Part shown: one piece after another, positions 45,892-54,920 of the stretch | Numbering within the stretch: the stretch's first letter is position 1 | Layout of the letters: each line of letters starts with the position of its first letter | Source of the DNA: Lachnospiraceae bacterium | Lineage (GTDB): Bacteria > Bacillota > Clostridia > Lachnospirales > Lachnospiraceae | Length of the DNA: 64,000 nucleotides | Direction: 5' to 3' | Assembly (NCBI GenBank): GCA_910576125.1 | Contig: CAJTHM010000022.1 | Location: forward strand, 39,673 to 103,672 | The notes under the pieces: generated by a model | Told to the model about the DNA's origin: nothing | What the model saw: only the letters and a program-made list of their open reading frames with translations | Database searches by the model: none | Position numbers and translations under genes: made by a program

Positions 45892-45978
45892 AATCGGGTT
45901 ATTAAAACAGTGCGTATTCAGCGTGTACACAAGTTTTAAAAGGAAGTCATCATAAACAAACAGGAAAGGGGAAACAAA

Positions 45979-46173
45979 ATGGAAGAAATGAAAAAAATAG
46001 ATGAAGTCCACAGAGCATATGAAATCTGCAAAGAGGTATTTTCTCCCACGGTGGGAATCATAGAGGCCGGTTCGGAGATTGAGGATAAAGAGGAGTATGA
46101 GTTTTATAAAATGGCGCATGAGTTCTTTTTCCAGAAAAGGCAGAAAGAATTGATTGCAAAGGGGATATACTGA
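45979..46173 (+). CDS. Putative antitoxin of a zeta-type pair
   Basis: A 64-residue acidic helical protein (EEMKKIDEVHRAYEICKEVF...). It lies directly upstream of, and overlaps by one base, the zeta-like kinase gene (TGATG). Size and order fit an epsilon-like antitoxin, but I do not recognise sequence similarity. AGGAAAGGGGA lies before the ATG. Confidence 0.55.
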   Translation: MEEMKKIDEVHRAYEICKEVFSPTVGIIEAGSEIEDKEEYEFYKMAHEFFFQKRQKELIAKGIY

Positions 46174-46739
46174 TGAAAAAAGTCTATACCCTGATTGCTG
46201 GAGTAAATGGAGCGGGAAAATCTACATTTTACAATCTGGGAACCATATTGCCCCGAGACCAGAAAAGAATCAATTCTGATGAAATCCTAAGAGAGAGCAA
46301 GGGGGACTGGAAGAATTTGCGTGACCAGTCTAATGCCATGAAAGAAGCGGTAAAAAGGATAAAAACATATTTGCAGGAGGGCATTTCTTTCAATCAGGAA
46401 ACCACATTGACAGGAAGCAGTATTATCAATAATATCCGAAAAGCGAAGAACCTGGGATTTACCATAAGAATGTACTATGTGGGACTGGAAAGCGCGGATT
46501 TGGCTGTGGCAAGGGTCGCTGACAGGGTAAGGGTCGGCGGTCATGGAATTGAGGAAAAGGATATACGAAAAAGGTATGAGAGTTCATTGCAAAATCTGAA
46601 AACAGCCATACAGTTATGTGACGAGGTTTATGTATATGATAACACTGTAAGTTTCCGGCAGGTGGCTATCTTTAAGGACGGGGTGAAGATAACGGATACG
46701 GAAATGTGCGGTTGGTTAGAACATGCCCTTGCAGAATGA
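46173..46739 (+). CDS. Zeta-toxin-like P-loop kinase
   Basis: 188 residues. Walker A GVNGAGKST lies at residues 10-18, followed by NSDEIL (the Asp position typical of zeta toxins), FNQETTLTG and a lid region with Arg residues. Zeta toxins phosphorylate UDP-N-acetylglucosamine and block wall synthesis; a few homologues are non-toxic kinases. The pairing with a small upstream gene supports a toxin-antitoxin module that stabilises the element. Confidence 0.78.
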   Translation: MKKVYTLIAGVNGAGKSTFYNLGTILPRDQKRINSDEILRESKGDWKNLRDQSNAMKEAVKRIKTYLQEGISFNQETTLTGSSIINNIRKAKNLGFTIRMYYVGLESADLAVARVADRVRVGGHGIEEKDIRKRYESSLQNLKTAIQLCDEVYVYDNTVSFRQVAIFKDGVKITDTEMCGWLEHALAE

Positions 46740-46862
46740 ACAAATGTTTACTATACTGGTAATCTTGTAAGAGGGATTTCCTGATGTATGTACAAATACA
46801 GGCATGGAATTGTGCAATCGGTATTGTACAGATAGATGGAATTAATCCCTCTGTTTTATTAT

Positions 46863-47195
46863 TCATTCTTCTTTATTCTGAATTTCCAGAAGTTGCTCAA
46901 TTTGATTAAGAATATATTTTTGGTATTCCGGCTTCAGCCTTTTAAATGTGGCAAAAGCCAATTCAACGAATGGGTCTGATTCTTCTTCGAACATAGAGCC
47001 GTCTCCTGTTCTTAGCCAATTTTCCCTGACATGGAAAGTAATGCAAACAAGACGTATTAAACGGTCATTTACGTTGCGTTTTTCCAGTTCGATTCCGGCA
47101 ATATATCCATTAGAAATTGATATTTCTTTCGCAAATTTAGCTTGGGACAGGTTTAACGCTTGGCGTACCTGTTCTATTCTATGATTTATTGACAC
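46863..47195 (-). CDS. XRE-family phage-type repressor
   Basis: 110 residues. A helix-turn-helix (RIEQVRQALNLSQAKFAKEISISNGYIAGIELEKR) is followed by a short helical tail; RENWLRTGDGSMF is common in phage-type regulators. It is divergent from the small genes at 47.34 kb across a 145-base AT-rich gap. Confidence 0.85.
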   Translation of the reverse strand: MSINHRIEQVRQALNLSQAKFAKEISISNGYIAGIELEKRNVNDRLIRLVCITFHVRENWLRTGDGSMFEEESDPFVELAFATFKRLKPEYQKYILNQIEQLLEIQNKEE

Positions 47196-47340
47196 TGGAT
47201 TTCTCCCCTTTCCTATGTAACTTACAGTATCATATTTTTACTTACAATGCAAGTGTATATAATAGAACTAAATCTTGGCATACTTATATAGTTATGATAT
47301 TCTACTCACATAGAAAGCATATGCAAAAGAAAGGATACAT

Positions 47341-47520
47341 ATGGACAAAGAAGATATGAATGACTTTATTCTGAAATTTAAAAAACTGAACAAGGAAAAT
47401 CAAAAGTTCATAATTGCGATACAACAGGCTATGTATTTTGCCCAGACTTCAGAAAGCAGATTAGATGAAAAAGGTGATAAAAAGAAAGGAAACGCCTATG
47501 AAACCGGAATTATACAATGA
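47341..47520 (+). CDS. Small helical protein of unknown function
   Basis: 59 residues, MDKEDMNDFILKFKKLNKEN onward, rich in Lys and Gln, with GAAAGGA 6 bases upstream of ATG. It overlaps the next gene by 23 bases in another frame. Its position divergent to an XRE repressor suggests it is controlled by it. Short helical proteins of this kind are common after such repressors in Firmicute elements. Confidence 0.65.
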   Translation: MDKEDMNDFILKFKKLNKENQKFIIAIQQAMYFAQTSESRLDEKGDKKKGNAYETGIIQ

Positions 47521-47914
47521 CCTTAAAAAATACGCCTACAGTTCCTTTGAGTATGCCCATGCGGGATTATATACACTGCTCAAATCCGACAAAAACTTTG
47601 CGAATCATATGGAACGCAAATATCGCCTGAAACAGTATGAACAATCCGGGGACTTTTACATGACGGCAAACGAGAGATGGTTTCACCTGATTGGATTCAT
47701 AGACGCTATCGTCAGTTTCCAAAGGGGGAACCTTTTCAAGAATCCGGAAACATTGAAGCAGGAGCTGACAGAGACTTATTTTGGGGACGGAGAACCCCTT
47801 AACGAAGAAGACCTTAGCGATTATCAGGACGGCCTGGTGGGGATTGACGAGGAAATGGGATTGCTTGGTCACTGTTATCTATGCTTCGAGTGCGGGGAAG
47901 AATGGGCAGAATAA
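47498..47914 (+). CDS. Hypothetical protein of the integrated element
   Basis: 138 residues from ATG 47498 (AAAGGAAA upstream). It has an N-terminal YNDLKKYAYSSFEYAHAGL stretch and an acidic C-terminal end with two CxxC-like Cys (HCYLCFECG) that could bind a metal. No family is recognised. It is convergent with the truncated XRE gene, 3 bases away. Confidence 0.6.
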   Translation: MKPELYNDLKKYAYSSFEYAHAGLYTLLKSDKNFANHMERKYRLKQYEQSGDFYMTANERWFHLIGFIDAIVSFQRGNLFKNPETLKQELTETYFGDGEPLNEEDLSDYQDGLVGIDEEMGLLGHCYLCFECGEEWAE

Positions 47915-47917
47915 GAC

Positions 47918-48135
47918 CTAGCGGAACTCAAACAGCTTGTCTATCGGGACTTCCAGGGTCTTTGCAATGCTGAAAATCACGTCAAGGGAAACAGCGCAGT
48001 CATTATTTTCAATCCGCGACATATGGGTACGGCTGATATCAATACGGTCTGCCAACTGGATTTGGGAAAGTCCCCGCTCTTTTCGGTAGTATGCGATGTT
48101 CAGTCCCAGTTTCCTGTATATGCTCTTTCCGACAG
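47918..48135 (-). pseudogene. XRE helix-turn-helix gene, 5' end lost at a junction
   Basis: About 70 residues of an XRE regulator (KLGLNIAYYRKERGLSQIQLA, then SRTHMSRIENN) end properly at the C-terminus. There is no start codon with a ribosome site: upstream, the frame runs into the coding sequence of a plus-strand gene. The normal first residues are missing, which points to a recombination or deletion junction near 48.12-48.14 kb. Confidence 0.6.
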
Positions 48136-48139
48136 CGGC

Positions 48140-48836
48140 TAATGCAACGGAAGCGCAGGACGGCGGAGACAGCGGGAGCGTCATTCTGAACGGCGGCACG
48201 GGCGGCGAAGCCGGGAACGCAGAAGCGCAGGAAGTTTACCAGGAACTCCTTGACAGCGTTTCCTTTATCGCCACTGACCCTACATGGAGCAACATCATGA
48301 ACATCAAGGGCGTGACCCAGCTTGTCTATGACGCAACAATCCCGGAGAGGGATGGGAAGATACCCTTTGAAGAACTTTCCGATTTTGACAGGCTGATTTA
48401 CGAACTCACCTATTGTTGCTTTGCGCCGCTGAAATCTGCCAATGGAAAGTCATGGGAAACCGCAAAGACAAGCCAGGAGAACCTTGCCTATCATACCTAT
48501 GGAAGTTTCCTTGCTTTCATGCCGGACACGGGGAATAACCGGGAAGCCGTCAACGCCGCCTTTCAGAAATTGTGGGATTGGCAGTATGCGTACATTCTGG
48601 AACATGACGAGCCGTATGACTTTGTTGACCAGTGTACCTATTCCGATATGTTCCCCGGCAGTGAAGATAATGGTTCCGAAGCCGAAAGCCTGACACCCCA
48701 GGAAAGTGAAGAGATAGAGGAAATCCTGAACGAATTGGATGAAAGCGATGGACATGATTTCTCTCAGAGAGGCTTTGCTGTCTGCGAAGTTCGGAGCAGG
48801 CGGTATATACGGTGGTGCTGTCGCGGGAGACGGTGA
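48140..48836 (+). pseudogene. Fragment of an unidentified element gene
   Basis: An open frame of about 230 codons with sensible composition: a Gly/Ala-rich linker (DGGDSGSVILNGGTGGEAG), then a mixed domain (VSFIATDPTWSN, LTYCCFAPLKSANGK, MPDTGNN, LWDWQYAYILEHDEPYDF) and an acidic tail. The start is missing, because the frame emerges from the truncated XRE gene. I do not recognise the family. It could be the C-terminal part of a larger conjugative-element protein. Confidence 0.45.
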
Positions 48837-48969
48837 GATGCTTCCTTGGTATGAGGCCGCATTTCATGGAAGGCAAGATGGCTGCATGGTAGAAGAGCTA
48901 CTGCAAACGCTGCTCAAAATCCCCTGGCTTTCTTCTTACATATCCGTTTTAAGCTGCACATTTGTGTAG
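48748..48969 (+). pseudogene. Remnant of a second element gene
   Basis: It overlaps the end of the preceding fragment in another frame and starts MDMISLREALLSAKFGAGGI. It breaks down after about 45 sensible residues (GEMLPWYEAAFHG). The overlap with the upstream acidic tail looks like a native gene junction whose downstream gene was cut off by deletion. Family unknown. Confidence 0.3.
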
Positions 48970-49038
48970 TTGCTATTTTTAGTCTGCGAATTTAATCTGT
49001 AGGAAAGCTACAGTAGATGGGGACTTTATTTCGCCGCG

Positions 49039-49929
49039 TTACACCTTCTGGAGCCTTTCCATCTCCGCGGTTTTTCTATACATGAGAGGCGTTTGGCTGT
49101 ATTTTTTTGAAAATGCCCTTGTGAAGTAGGATTGATTGTGGAAGCCACAGTTCCCTGCAATATCAATCACTTTGAGGTTCGTTTCTGACAGCTGTTTTGC
49201 AGCCAGTTCAAGCCGGTAGGACACAAGATAAGCTTTAAAGCTCATTCCAGTCAGTTCCTTAAATAATTTCATAAAATGACTTTCTGAAAAACCGCACTGA
49301 CTGGCGATTTCGCAGATGGAAATATCATGGTCGTAAGACTCTTGGATGTAGTATAGGGCTTTTTTCAGGCGGCTGTAAGATAACTGTAGGGAACAGTTGT
49401 CACTCGTGGTGGTACTGTTCTGGTTCATGTGGTGAAGCAGCAGAAACAGATTGGATTTGATGCACAACTCATATGTGGAATAGCTTTCCTCGCGATGTGC
49501 ATACATGGATAAAATGCCTGGTGCCACTGTCTGGTTGAAGGGGGATCCAGCCGGATAAAAGCAGTCCATTGTCTTTTCACCTTTCAAAAAGGGGAGGACA
49601 TACTTAGCGTAGCAGGGATCTTCTTCAGTACCCTTGAAGAGGGAAGCGTGAAACATGATATTGAAATATTCTCCACCTTTGGAGCTGTTTTGCTCGATGG
49701 AATGAACCGCATGGGGAAGGATAACGATTAGATCCTTGTCATGAAGGACATGGGCCTGTCCCCATAGTGTGATCTGTATCTGGCCCTTCATACAATAGAT
49801 GATTTCAAAGTCATCGTGCCAGTGCAGGGGGAACGAGCGGAGCCATTCCGGAATGCGCCCATGATAGACTGAGTATGGAAAGGCGGCGGTTCCATGTATT
49901 TTAGTTTCCTGTAAAGGTGCATAATCCAT
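49039..49929 (-). CDS. AraC-family regulator with cupin sensor domain
   Basis: 296 residues. An N-terminal cupin-like ligand domain has HWHDDFEIIYCMKGQI and PHAVHS. The C-terminal double helix-turn-helix reads ICEIASQCGFSESHFMKLFKEL, then DIAGNCGFHNQSYFTRAFSKKY. Such proteins usually sense sugars and activate a neighbouring uptake or hydrolase operon. The nearest candidate is the GH13 remnant downstream, now broken. ATG 49929 has GGAGGAG just upstream. Confidence 0.9.
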   Translation of the reverse strand: MDYAPLQETKIHGTAAFPYSVYHGRIPEWLRSFPLHWHDDFEIIYCMKGQIQITLWGQAHVLHDKDLIVILPHAVHSIEQNSSKGGEYFNIMFHASLFKGTEEDPCYAKYVLPFLKGEKTMDCFYPAGSPFNQTVAPGILSMYAHREESYSTYELCIKSNLFLLLHHMNQNSTTTSDNCSLQLSYSRLKKALYYIQESYDHDISICEIASQCGFSESHFMKLFKELTGMSFKAYLVSYRLELAAKQLSETNLKVIDIAGNCGFHNQSYFTRAFSKKYSQTPLMYRKTAEMERLQKV

Positions 49930-50230
49930 TATTCTCCTCCGAATCATTTGCTCATATGTGTAATTCCCAATGCCATTCAGATATGCAAAGGTATTTGCTG
50001 GTTTTTATAAAAATAGGATTGTGTCAAAATAGTAAGGATATACTACAAGAATTATAAAGTATTTAAGAGTAAAATACAAGTATCCACATATATTCATAAT
50101 AATTTTACACGCTATTTCATTTTATCAGTATGTATGGTACTCGCTGCAGGCTGTTATGAAATTATACAGGCTGCAGCGAAAAATGGGGAGGAGGAATCAC
50201 TATGGAGGCAGTCAGGCATTTTGCGGATAA

Positions 50231-50608
50231 ACGGTACTGCGTGAACTGTCTGAATGGGCAAATAACAAGGTGGTTTACCAGGTGTTTTTCTCCAGCTTTG
50301 CCACGGACAAAGAAGTTTCCGCAGAAGAATGGTATTATGGTGATGAAGTAGGAATGGACGGCGGTGCAGATTCGGACTGCAGACGCGATATGCTATGGGA
50401 TGAGGCCAGACAGAATAAAGAGTTGTTCCGATATTATCAGACGCTGAATCAAATTCGTCATGCGTATCTGTCATTAACAGGGGGTAGGATTTCCAGACAG
50501 TATGTGAATGATAACAGGGGACTTATTTATATGGAAAGGAAACTGCAGAAACAGCGTATGATTGATTTTTATGTCTACAAAAAGGCAATGTGTAACTATA
50601 GGCATTAA
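50231..50608 (+). pseudogene. GH13 alpha-amylase/neopullulanase remnant with internal deletion
   Basis: One frame joins an N-terminal GH13 stretch (NKVVYQVFFSSFATDKE) directly to a late one (WYYGDEVGMDGG...CRRDMLWD, the end of the barrel with the conserved GDE). The catalytic Asp/Glu region of several hundred residues is missing between them. The end then drifts off without a proper C-terminal domain. It was probably an intracellular maltodextrin hydrolase controlled by the adjacent AraC-type gene. AT-rich DNA without a gene fills 49.95-50.19 kb. Confidence 0.65.
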
Positions 50609-50711
50609 AGGGCATGAAGGATTTTGTGAATGGAAGGGCTTTTGTGGGCAGATGAGGCAGTTGTGCTTGTAGAATAGATGAAAGATAGAAAAACGGGGTG
50701 CTGGCTGGGAA

Positions 50712-52052
50712 ATGAAATCATTAACAAAGTTATTCATACCGATTGCGTTGGAGACATTGTGCTATATACTGGCTGGAATGGTCGATACCATGATGCTGTC
50801 TACCGTTGGAGACAATGCGGTTGGGGCAGTAGGGACGGCAAATACTTACATCAATGTATTCATAATCATGTTTGGTATTGTATCCTCTGGAATGATTGCC
50901 GTGATGACACAGTATATTGGTGCAGAAAGAACAGGAGTGGCGTATCAGGCAAGACAGCTGGGCGCTGTTTTGAATCTGGCACTCGGAGTAGTGCTTTCTG
51001 TGTTTTTGTTTGTTTTTTCAGAGGATGTTCTGGAGATTGTGGGTGTGGCGCCGCTTTTGATGGACTATGCAAAGACGTATCTGAAGATTGTGGGCAGCTT
51101 CTGCTTTGTGAATGCGCTGATTCCCATATTTTCAAGTTATCTGAGGGCATTTGGTTATACGAAACAGCCATTGATTGCCACTGTCTTGTCGAATGTGTTG
51201 AATTTATGCCTTAACGCAGTTTTTTTGTTTGTCTTTCACAGCGGCGTTGCTGGTGTTGCGGCTGCAACCGTTATATCGCGTTTCCTAAATCTTGCGATTG
51301 TTATTATATCTTCCGGGCGTCTGGTGAAACCGGATAAGGAAACGGACCATCTGGGTAACAAAGAGGTCTTTGTCCAAATCATAAAAGTCGGACTGCCTTC
51401 TGCTATGGAGACAGCATTCTACAATGTTGCGATGACACTTACCATCCGCTTCCTGAATCAGATGGACGATGCGGGGCTGAATGTGACGGCAAGGGCATAT
51501 GCGGCACAGATAGCCAATTTTTCATATTGTGTGGGTGTGGCGCTTGCACAGGCTAATGCCATTCTGGCAGGGTGGCGGATTGGCGGGGGCGATTATGAAG
51601 CCTGTGATAGGGAGACCAAGAAAGCAGCCTGTATTGGGATATGTGTTGCGTCAGGGCTTGAGGCGGTATTTGCGTTCAGTTCGGATTATCTAGTCCGGAT
51701 TTTTACGGAAGATGCGGAGATGATTGCCTTGGTAGGGAAACTGCTGGAGATTGATATTATTTTGGAGGTGGGACGTGTGACGAATCTTGTCTTTGGACAG
51801 GCGTTAAAGACAAGCGGGGACGCACTGTACACCACGGTTATCGCAGTTATTTTTATGTATCTGTGCATGGTGGGAGGTACATGGCTTTTTGGTATCCGGA
51901 TGAATATGCTTGCGGCAGGCGCTTATATAGGGCTTGCCGGAGACGAATGTGTCCGTGCGGTTTTTATGTTTCTGCGCTGGCAGTCAGGTAGGTGGAAAAC
52001 GAAAGGTTTTATCAGGAAGCAATGTTACAGCAGTTCAATCACTGCCATTTAG
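50712..52052 (+). CDS. MATE-family efflux transporter
   Basis: 446 residues with about 12 membrane helices. Typical MATE patterns are LFIPIALETLCYILAGMVDTMMLS at the start and its repeat in the second half (VGLPSAMETAFYNVAMTLTIRF). It would export drugs or metabolites with Na+ or H+ antiport. The start has a weak site (GGGGTG...GGGAA). It precedes the second element; its last codons (SSSITAI) are unusual and may reflect the nearby junction. Confidence 0.92.
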   Translation: MKSLTKLFIPIALETLCYILAGMVDTMMLSTVGDNAVGAVGTANTYINVFIIMFGIVSSGMIAVMTQYIGAERTGVAYQARQLGAVLNLALGVVLSVFLFVFSEDVLEIVGVAPLLMDYAKTYLKIVGSFCFVNALIPIFSSYLRAFGYTKQPLIATVLSNVLNLCLNAVFLFVFHSGVAGVAAATVISRFLNLAIVIISSGRLVKPDKETDHLGNKEVFVQIIKVGLPSAMETAFYNVAMTLTIRFLNQMDDAGLNVTARAYAAQIANFSYCVGVALAQANAILAGWRIGGGDYEACDRETKKAACIGICVASGLEAVFAFSSDYLVRIFTEDAEMIALVGKLLEIDIILEVGRVTNLVFGQALKTSGDALYTTVIAVIFMYLCMVGGTWLFGIRMNMLAAGAYIGLAGDECVRAVFMFLRWQSGRWKTKGFIRKQCYSSSITAI

Positions 52053-52245
52053 TGTCTTGTAAATGGTATTCTTTTGTTTTTGGACAATATATAATAGAAA
52101 CTGCCTAAGTCGGCCAATGAACAAAAATCCTGTATTTTCAAGGGTTTTAGAAGTGGTTGGGAGTGGTAAAAAGCGGTAAAATGTACGTAACTCGTATATT
52201 ATTCATGCACCACTCCTACATCCATATTCCTACACCAATTACATT
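52053..52245. other. Probable left boundary of the second integrated element
   Basis: No gene is visible. This gap lies between the MATE gene and the 3' end of the second recombinase. It contains ACTCCTACATCC and CCTACACC, and TCCTACA also occurs 3' of the recombinase start region (about 53551). These may be recombinase sites. The other attachment half lies beyond the window, so the exact core cannot be fixed. Confidence 0.35.
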
Positions 52246-53484
52246 CTATTTTAATTTTTCTATTTCTTCTTTGAGCCATTCAAACTCTCTTTTCGTGTAC
52301 ACCTTTTCGGTGATGTCCGAGATTTTATGACCTACCATATATTTGATTGCATATTCGTCAATACCTGCTTTTTTGGCAGCGGTGACAAAGTGTGTACGTC
52401 CGTCATGTGGACGGTGTTCCGGATTAAGATTCAGCTCAGTCCGGATTCGAGTGAAACCTTTCTGGTATCGGTTATAGGTGAACATTATATTTTTGCGGTT
52501 ACTGTCTGGATCGGTGCAGTTGAACAGATACTTACTTCTAAGAGCTTCAGCCTCTTTATACTTCCGAAGAACTAAAGGGCGGATTCTTGAATGGATAGGA
52601 ACAACTCTGTCAGTACCCGCTTCAGTTTTCATACCGCCTTTGAAAGTCCAGTTTTCAAGATCAATGTTTTCCAGTTCCAGTAAACCTAATTCCTGCGGTC
52701 TCCATCCAGAATAGCACTGGATAAGGATGGCGTCAACATACCGTTTGTCATCTACGTGCTGCCAAAGCAATGCTATCTCTTCATCCGTAAAGGCGATATG
52801 ACCTTTCTTGACACTTGTGACTTCTTTGATGACTTCATCCGACAGGTTGAAAGTTCGGGAATAATTCCGATCTACAAGTTCATATTCCAAAGCATAGTCC
52901 AGCATTTGGTTGAATAGGGATTTGATTTTGTTTTTCATGGCAGCGCTGGGATGTTGCTCTTTTCCTTTTACAATCGCTGTCCCCTCTTCCATACAACCTT
53001 TCACATGTCTGGCACGGATATCCATTACTCTCATGTCGTATACAGATGTACAATACGCCCAGGCAGCGTCTACTGCTCTTGCACTTGCATCCGACTTCAA
53101 GGTTTTAAAATAGCCCTCTGTCCATTTCTCGTATAATTCCTTTGCCGTGATGGCAGGACCAAGATCATAAGGATTCTTGTTATATTCCACCAGGGCCGCA
53201 TAGGCATCGTTATAAGTTGGAAAATACGATTCCGGTTTCAAAGGTTTGCAAATGGGTCTGCCTGTTTTGGTCTTTCCGACCGTTACCATTGCCCGGAACG
53301 GATTACGAAGATTCCGTCCTTTAATCTCACTGATCTGCCCGAATCCGTTTGGTAGCCGTCTGCGCTTATTTGATTTTCGGGGTACCCGCGGCTTTGCATC
53401 CGGCTGAATTGGATAGCCACAATGCGGGCAAATCAAAGCCTTATCGCTTATCTGCAATTCGCACTCAGGACATTTAATTAGCAT
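52246..53484 (-). CDS. Tyrosine recombinase with N-terminal zinc ribbon
   Basis: The integrase of the second element, 412 residues. An N-terminal zinc ribbon (CPECELQ...CPHCGYP, residues 5-24) and a basic linker (RKSNKRRRLP) precede the arm- and core-binding regions. In the catalytic domain Arg is in YSGWRPQELGLLE, the His/Arg box in HRPHDGRTHF, and His..Tyr in MVGHKISDITEKVYTK. The start at 53484 has AAGGAGAG upstream; the longer frame adds 13 codons without one. It is divergent from the cassette genes. Confidence 0.9.
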   Translation of the reverse strand: MLIKCPECELQISDKALICPHCGYPIQPDAKPRVPRKSNKRRRLPNGFGQISEIKGRNLRNPFRAMVTVGKTKTGRPICKPLKPESYFPTYNDAYAALVEYNKNPYDLGPAITAKELYEKWTEGYFKTLKSDASARAVDAAWAYCTSVYDMRVMDIRARHVKGCMEEGTAIVKGKEQHPSAAMKNKIKSLFNQMLDYALEYELVDRNYSRTFNLSDEVIKEVTSVKKGHIAFTDEEIALLWQHVDDKRYVDAILIQCYSGWRPQELGLLELENIDLENWTFKGGMKTEAGTDRVVPIHSRIRPLVLRKYKEAEALRSKYLFNCTDPDSNRKNIMFTYNRYQKGFTRIRTELNLNPEHRPHDGRTHFVTAAKKAGIDEYAIKYMVGHKISDITEKVYTKREFEWLKEEIEKLK

Positions 53485-53621
53485 CTTATCTCTCCTTTCT
53501 GTTGCAACATCCATAGCAATCATATATCATAGTGTAGGAATTGTCAACTCCTACATTCAAACTTTCTTGCAGGTTATATTTTAACCTAGATTAAGAATCG
53601 AGGTGATGATATACGGTTAGC

Positions 53622-53927
53622 ATGAATGAAACGGTCTGCCCAAAGTGTGGCGGACGACTGAAACTTTACGATAAGGTAAAACGGATTGTACGGACAAAGG
53701 GACGTGTTACGAACCGGACTTTGATCCGGAGATTGCGATGTCCGAATTGCGGTGGGCTACATAGAGAATTACCGGAGGATATTTTTCCATACAAGCAGTA
53801 TGAAGCAGAAATTATTCGAGGAGTCCTGGAGGGATTCATTACTCCGGAAACGATGGGATACGAAGATTACCCGTGCGAGATGACCATGATTCGTTGGAAA
53901 GCGCAGAAATCGCAACTGCTCTTATGA
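53622..53927 (+). CDS. DUF6431-like zinc-ribbon protein
   Basis: 101 residues with two Cys pairs (CPKCGG near the start; RRLRCPNCGGLHRELPEDIFPYK), matching the DUF6431 pattern found next to transposase or integrase genes in Clostridia. It probably binds DNA or zinc. It is the first gene of the rightward operon of the element. The nearest GAGGTGATG site is somewhat far (about 17 bases), so the start is tentative. Confidence 0.7.
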   Translation: MNETVCPKCGGRLKLYDKVKRIVRTKGRVTNRTLIRRLRCPNCGGLHRELPEDIFPYKQYEAEIIRGVLEGFITPETMGYEDYPCEMTMIRWKAQKSQLLL

Positions 53928-53933
53928 AAGGAG
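53901..53933 (+). promoter_or_regulatory. Cassette leader L1
   Basis: GCGCAGAAATCGCAACTGCT followed by CTTATGAAAGGAG; it overlaps the end of the DUF6431-like gene. The ATGAAAGGAGAGTGA inside it is also a 4-codon minimal frame. Confidence 0.6.
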
Positions 53934-53943
53934 AGTGATATTT

Positions 53944-54159
53944 ATGATTATTACGGAGACTCAAAAGAAAGAGATCGAACAACTTATTCCTGAACATATG
54001 GAAGCTTTGGTAGCTTTTGGTGCGGACATGTACAGACAGGGCATAATTACTGGGGCGGTACTACTTGGGGCAGGAGTGTGTTGTGGTTTCATTGTTGAGG
54101 GAGCAAGAACAATCTATAAATATCGAAAATCTAAAAAGAACCACGAAGAGGAGTCCTAA
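53944..54159 (+). CDS. Small single-pass membrane protein (cassette 1)
   Basis: 71 residues. A soluble N-terminal part (QKKEIEQLIPEHMEALVAFG) is followed by one membrane helix (IITGAVLLGAGVCCGFIVEGA) and a basic-then-acidic end NHEEES. The stop codon lies in the loop of hairpin H1, and leader L1 lies directly upstream. Function unknown; the size and topology recall phage or plasmid small membrane effectors. Confidence 0.75.
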   Translation: MIITETQKKEIEQLIPEHMEALVAFGADMYRQGIITGAVLLGAGVCCGFIVEGARTIYKYRKSKKNHEEES

Positions 54160-54177
54160 CAAGGGCTCTTTCTTCTT
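54151..54177 (+). terminator. Stop-codon hairpin H1
   Basis: GAGTCC (54151-54156), loop TAACAA containing the TAA stop, GGGCTC (54163-54168), then TTTCTTCTT. 6-bp stem including one G-U. Confidence 0.75.
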
Positions 54178-54254
54178 GCTCTATTTCCACCGAGGTTGTT
54201 TTTACTAACAGCCGTCCTTAACCTAGAATAGCCGTAGAAAGGAGGTAGACGCAG

Positions 54255-54500
54255 ATGGAAGAATTTGCGAGCGGTTCTGTTCCTGTCTCCGTGGCGGCTA
54301 AAGTATATGGAAAAGATGCTTCCTGGGTCCGAGCTGGCATCATATCCGGGTGGCTGCCAATCGGGAAAGCTACAAGGAATGGAAAGCTGATTACGGACAT
54401 CGAGGAGATGAATAGCAAGTATGGACGTATCAACTTTTATATCTCTCCCAAATTGCTGTTCGAGGAAACAGGTTATGTGTGGAAAGGAGAACGAAAATGA
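54255..54500 (+). CDS. Small DNA-binding-like protein (excisionase-like)
   Basis: 81 residues. SVPVSVAAKVYGKDASWVRA followed by GWLPIGKATRNGKLI has the spacing of a MerR/excisionase-type winged helix (helix-turn-helix plus wing). It may control excision with the recombinase. GAAAGGAGG lies before the ATG. Its TGA stop overlaps the next start (ATGA). Confidence 0.65.
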   Translation: MEEFASGSVPVSVAAKVYGKDASWVRAGIISGWLPIGKATRNGKLITDIEEMNSKYGRINFYISPKLLFEETGYVWKGERK

Positions 54501-54910
54501 GTACAACAATACGGCCAGAGTTGTCGGAGAAAAATCCGTACTGGATTGAGAAGCATCGGTACTATGAACTGAAGCACTTTTGTCTTCAGTATCCGATTTG
54601 GAAGAAAGCAAGAGCGGCACTAAGCAGTTTGAGCCAGCGACCGATTGATGCGGTTAAGCTTACCAGCAACATTGGTGATCCAACTGCTAAGTGTGTGGAG
54701 GCGAGAGAATTCTATTCCGAACGGATGGGGTTGATTGAAAAAGCAGCTGCAGAAACGGATGCGGAGCTAGGTGATTATATTTTGAAAGCCGTTACTCAGG
54801 GAATCTCTTATGATCATCTAAGAGCGAGAGTAAATGTGCCTTGCTGCAAGGATGTCTACTACGAATTGTACAGACGTTTCTTCTGGATATTGAATCGGAT
54901 AAGAAAGTGA
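54497..54910 (+). CDS. ArpU/RinA-size putative transcription regulator
   Basis: 137 residues from ATG 54497, overlapping the upstream stop. The protein is helical and basic. The C-terminal half (ILKAVTQGISYDHLRARVNVPCCKDVYYELYRRFFW) looks like a helix-turn-helix similar in arrangement to phage late-gene regulators (RinA/ArpU). I base this on pattern only. If correct, it could read the repeated leaders of this element. Confidence 0.45.
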   Translation: MSTTIRPELSEKNPYWIEKHRYYELKHFCLQYPIWKKARAALSSLSQRPIDAVKLTSNIGDPTAKCVEAREFYSERMGLIEKAAAETDAELGDYILKAVTQGISYDHLRARVNVPCCKDVYYELYRRFFWILNRIRK

Positions 54911-54920
54911 GGACTGAGGT

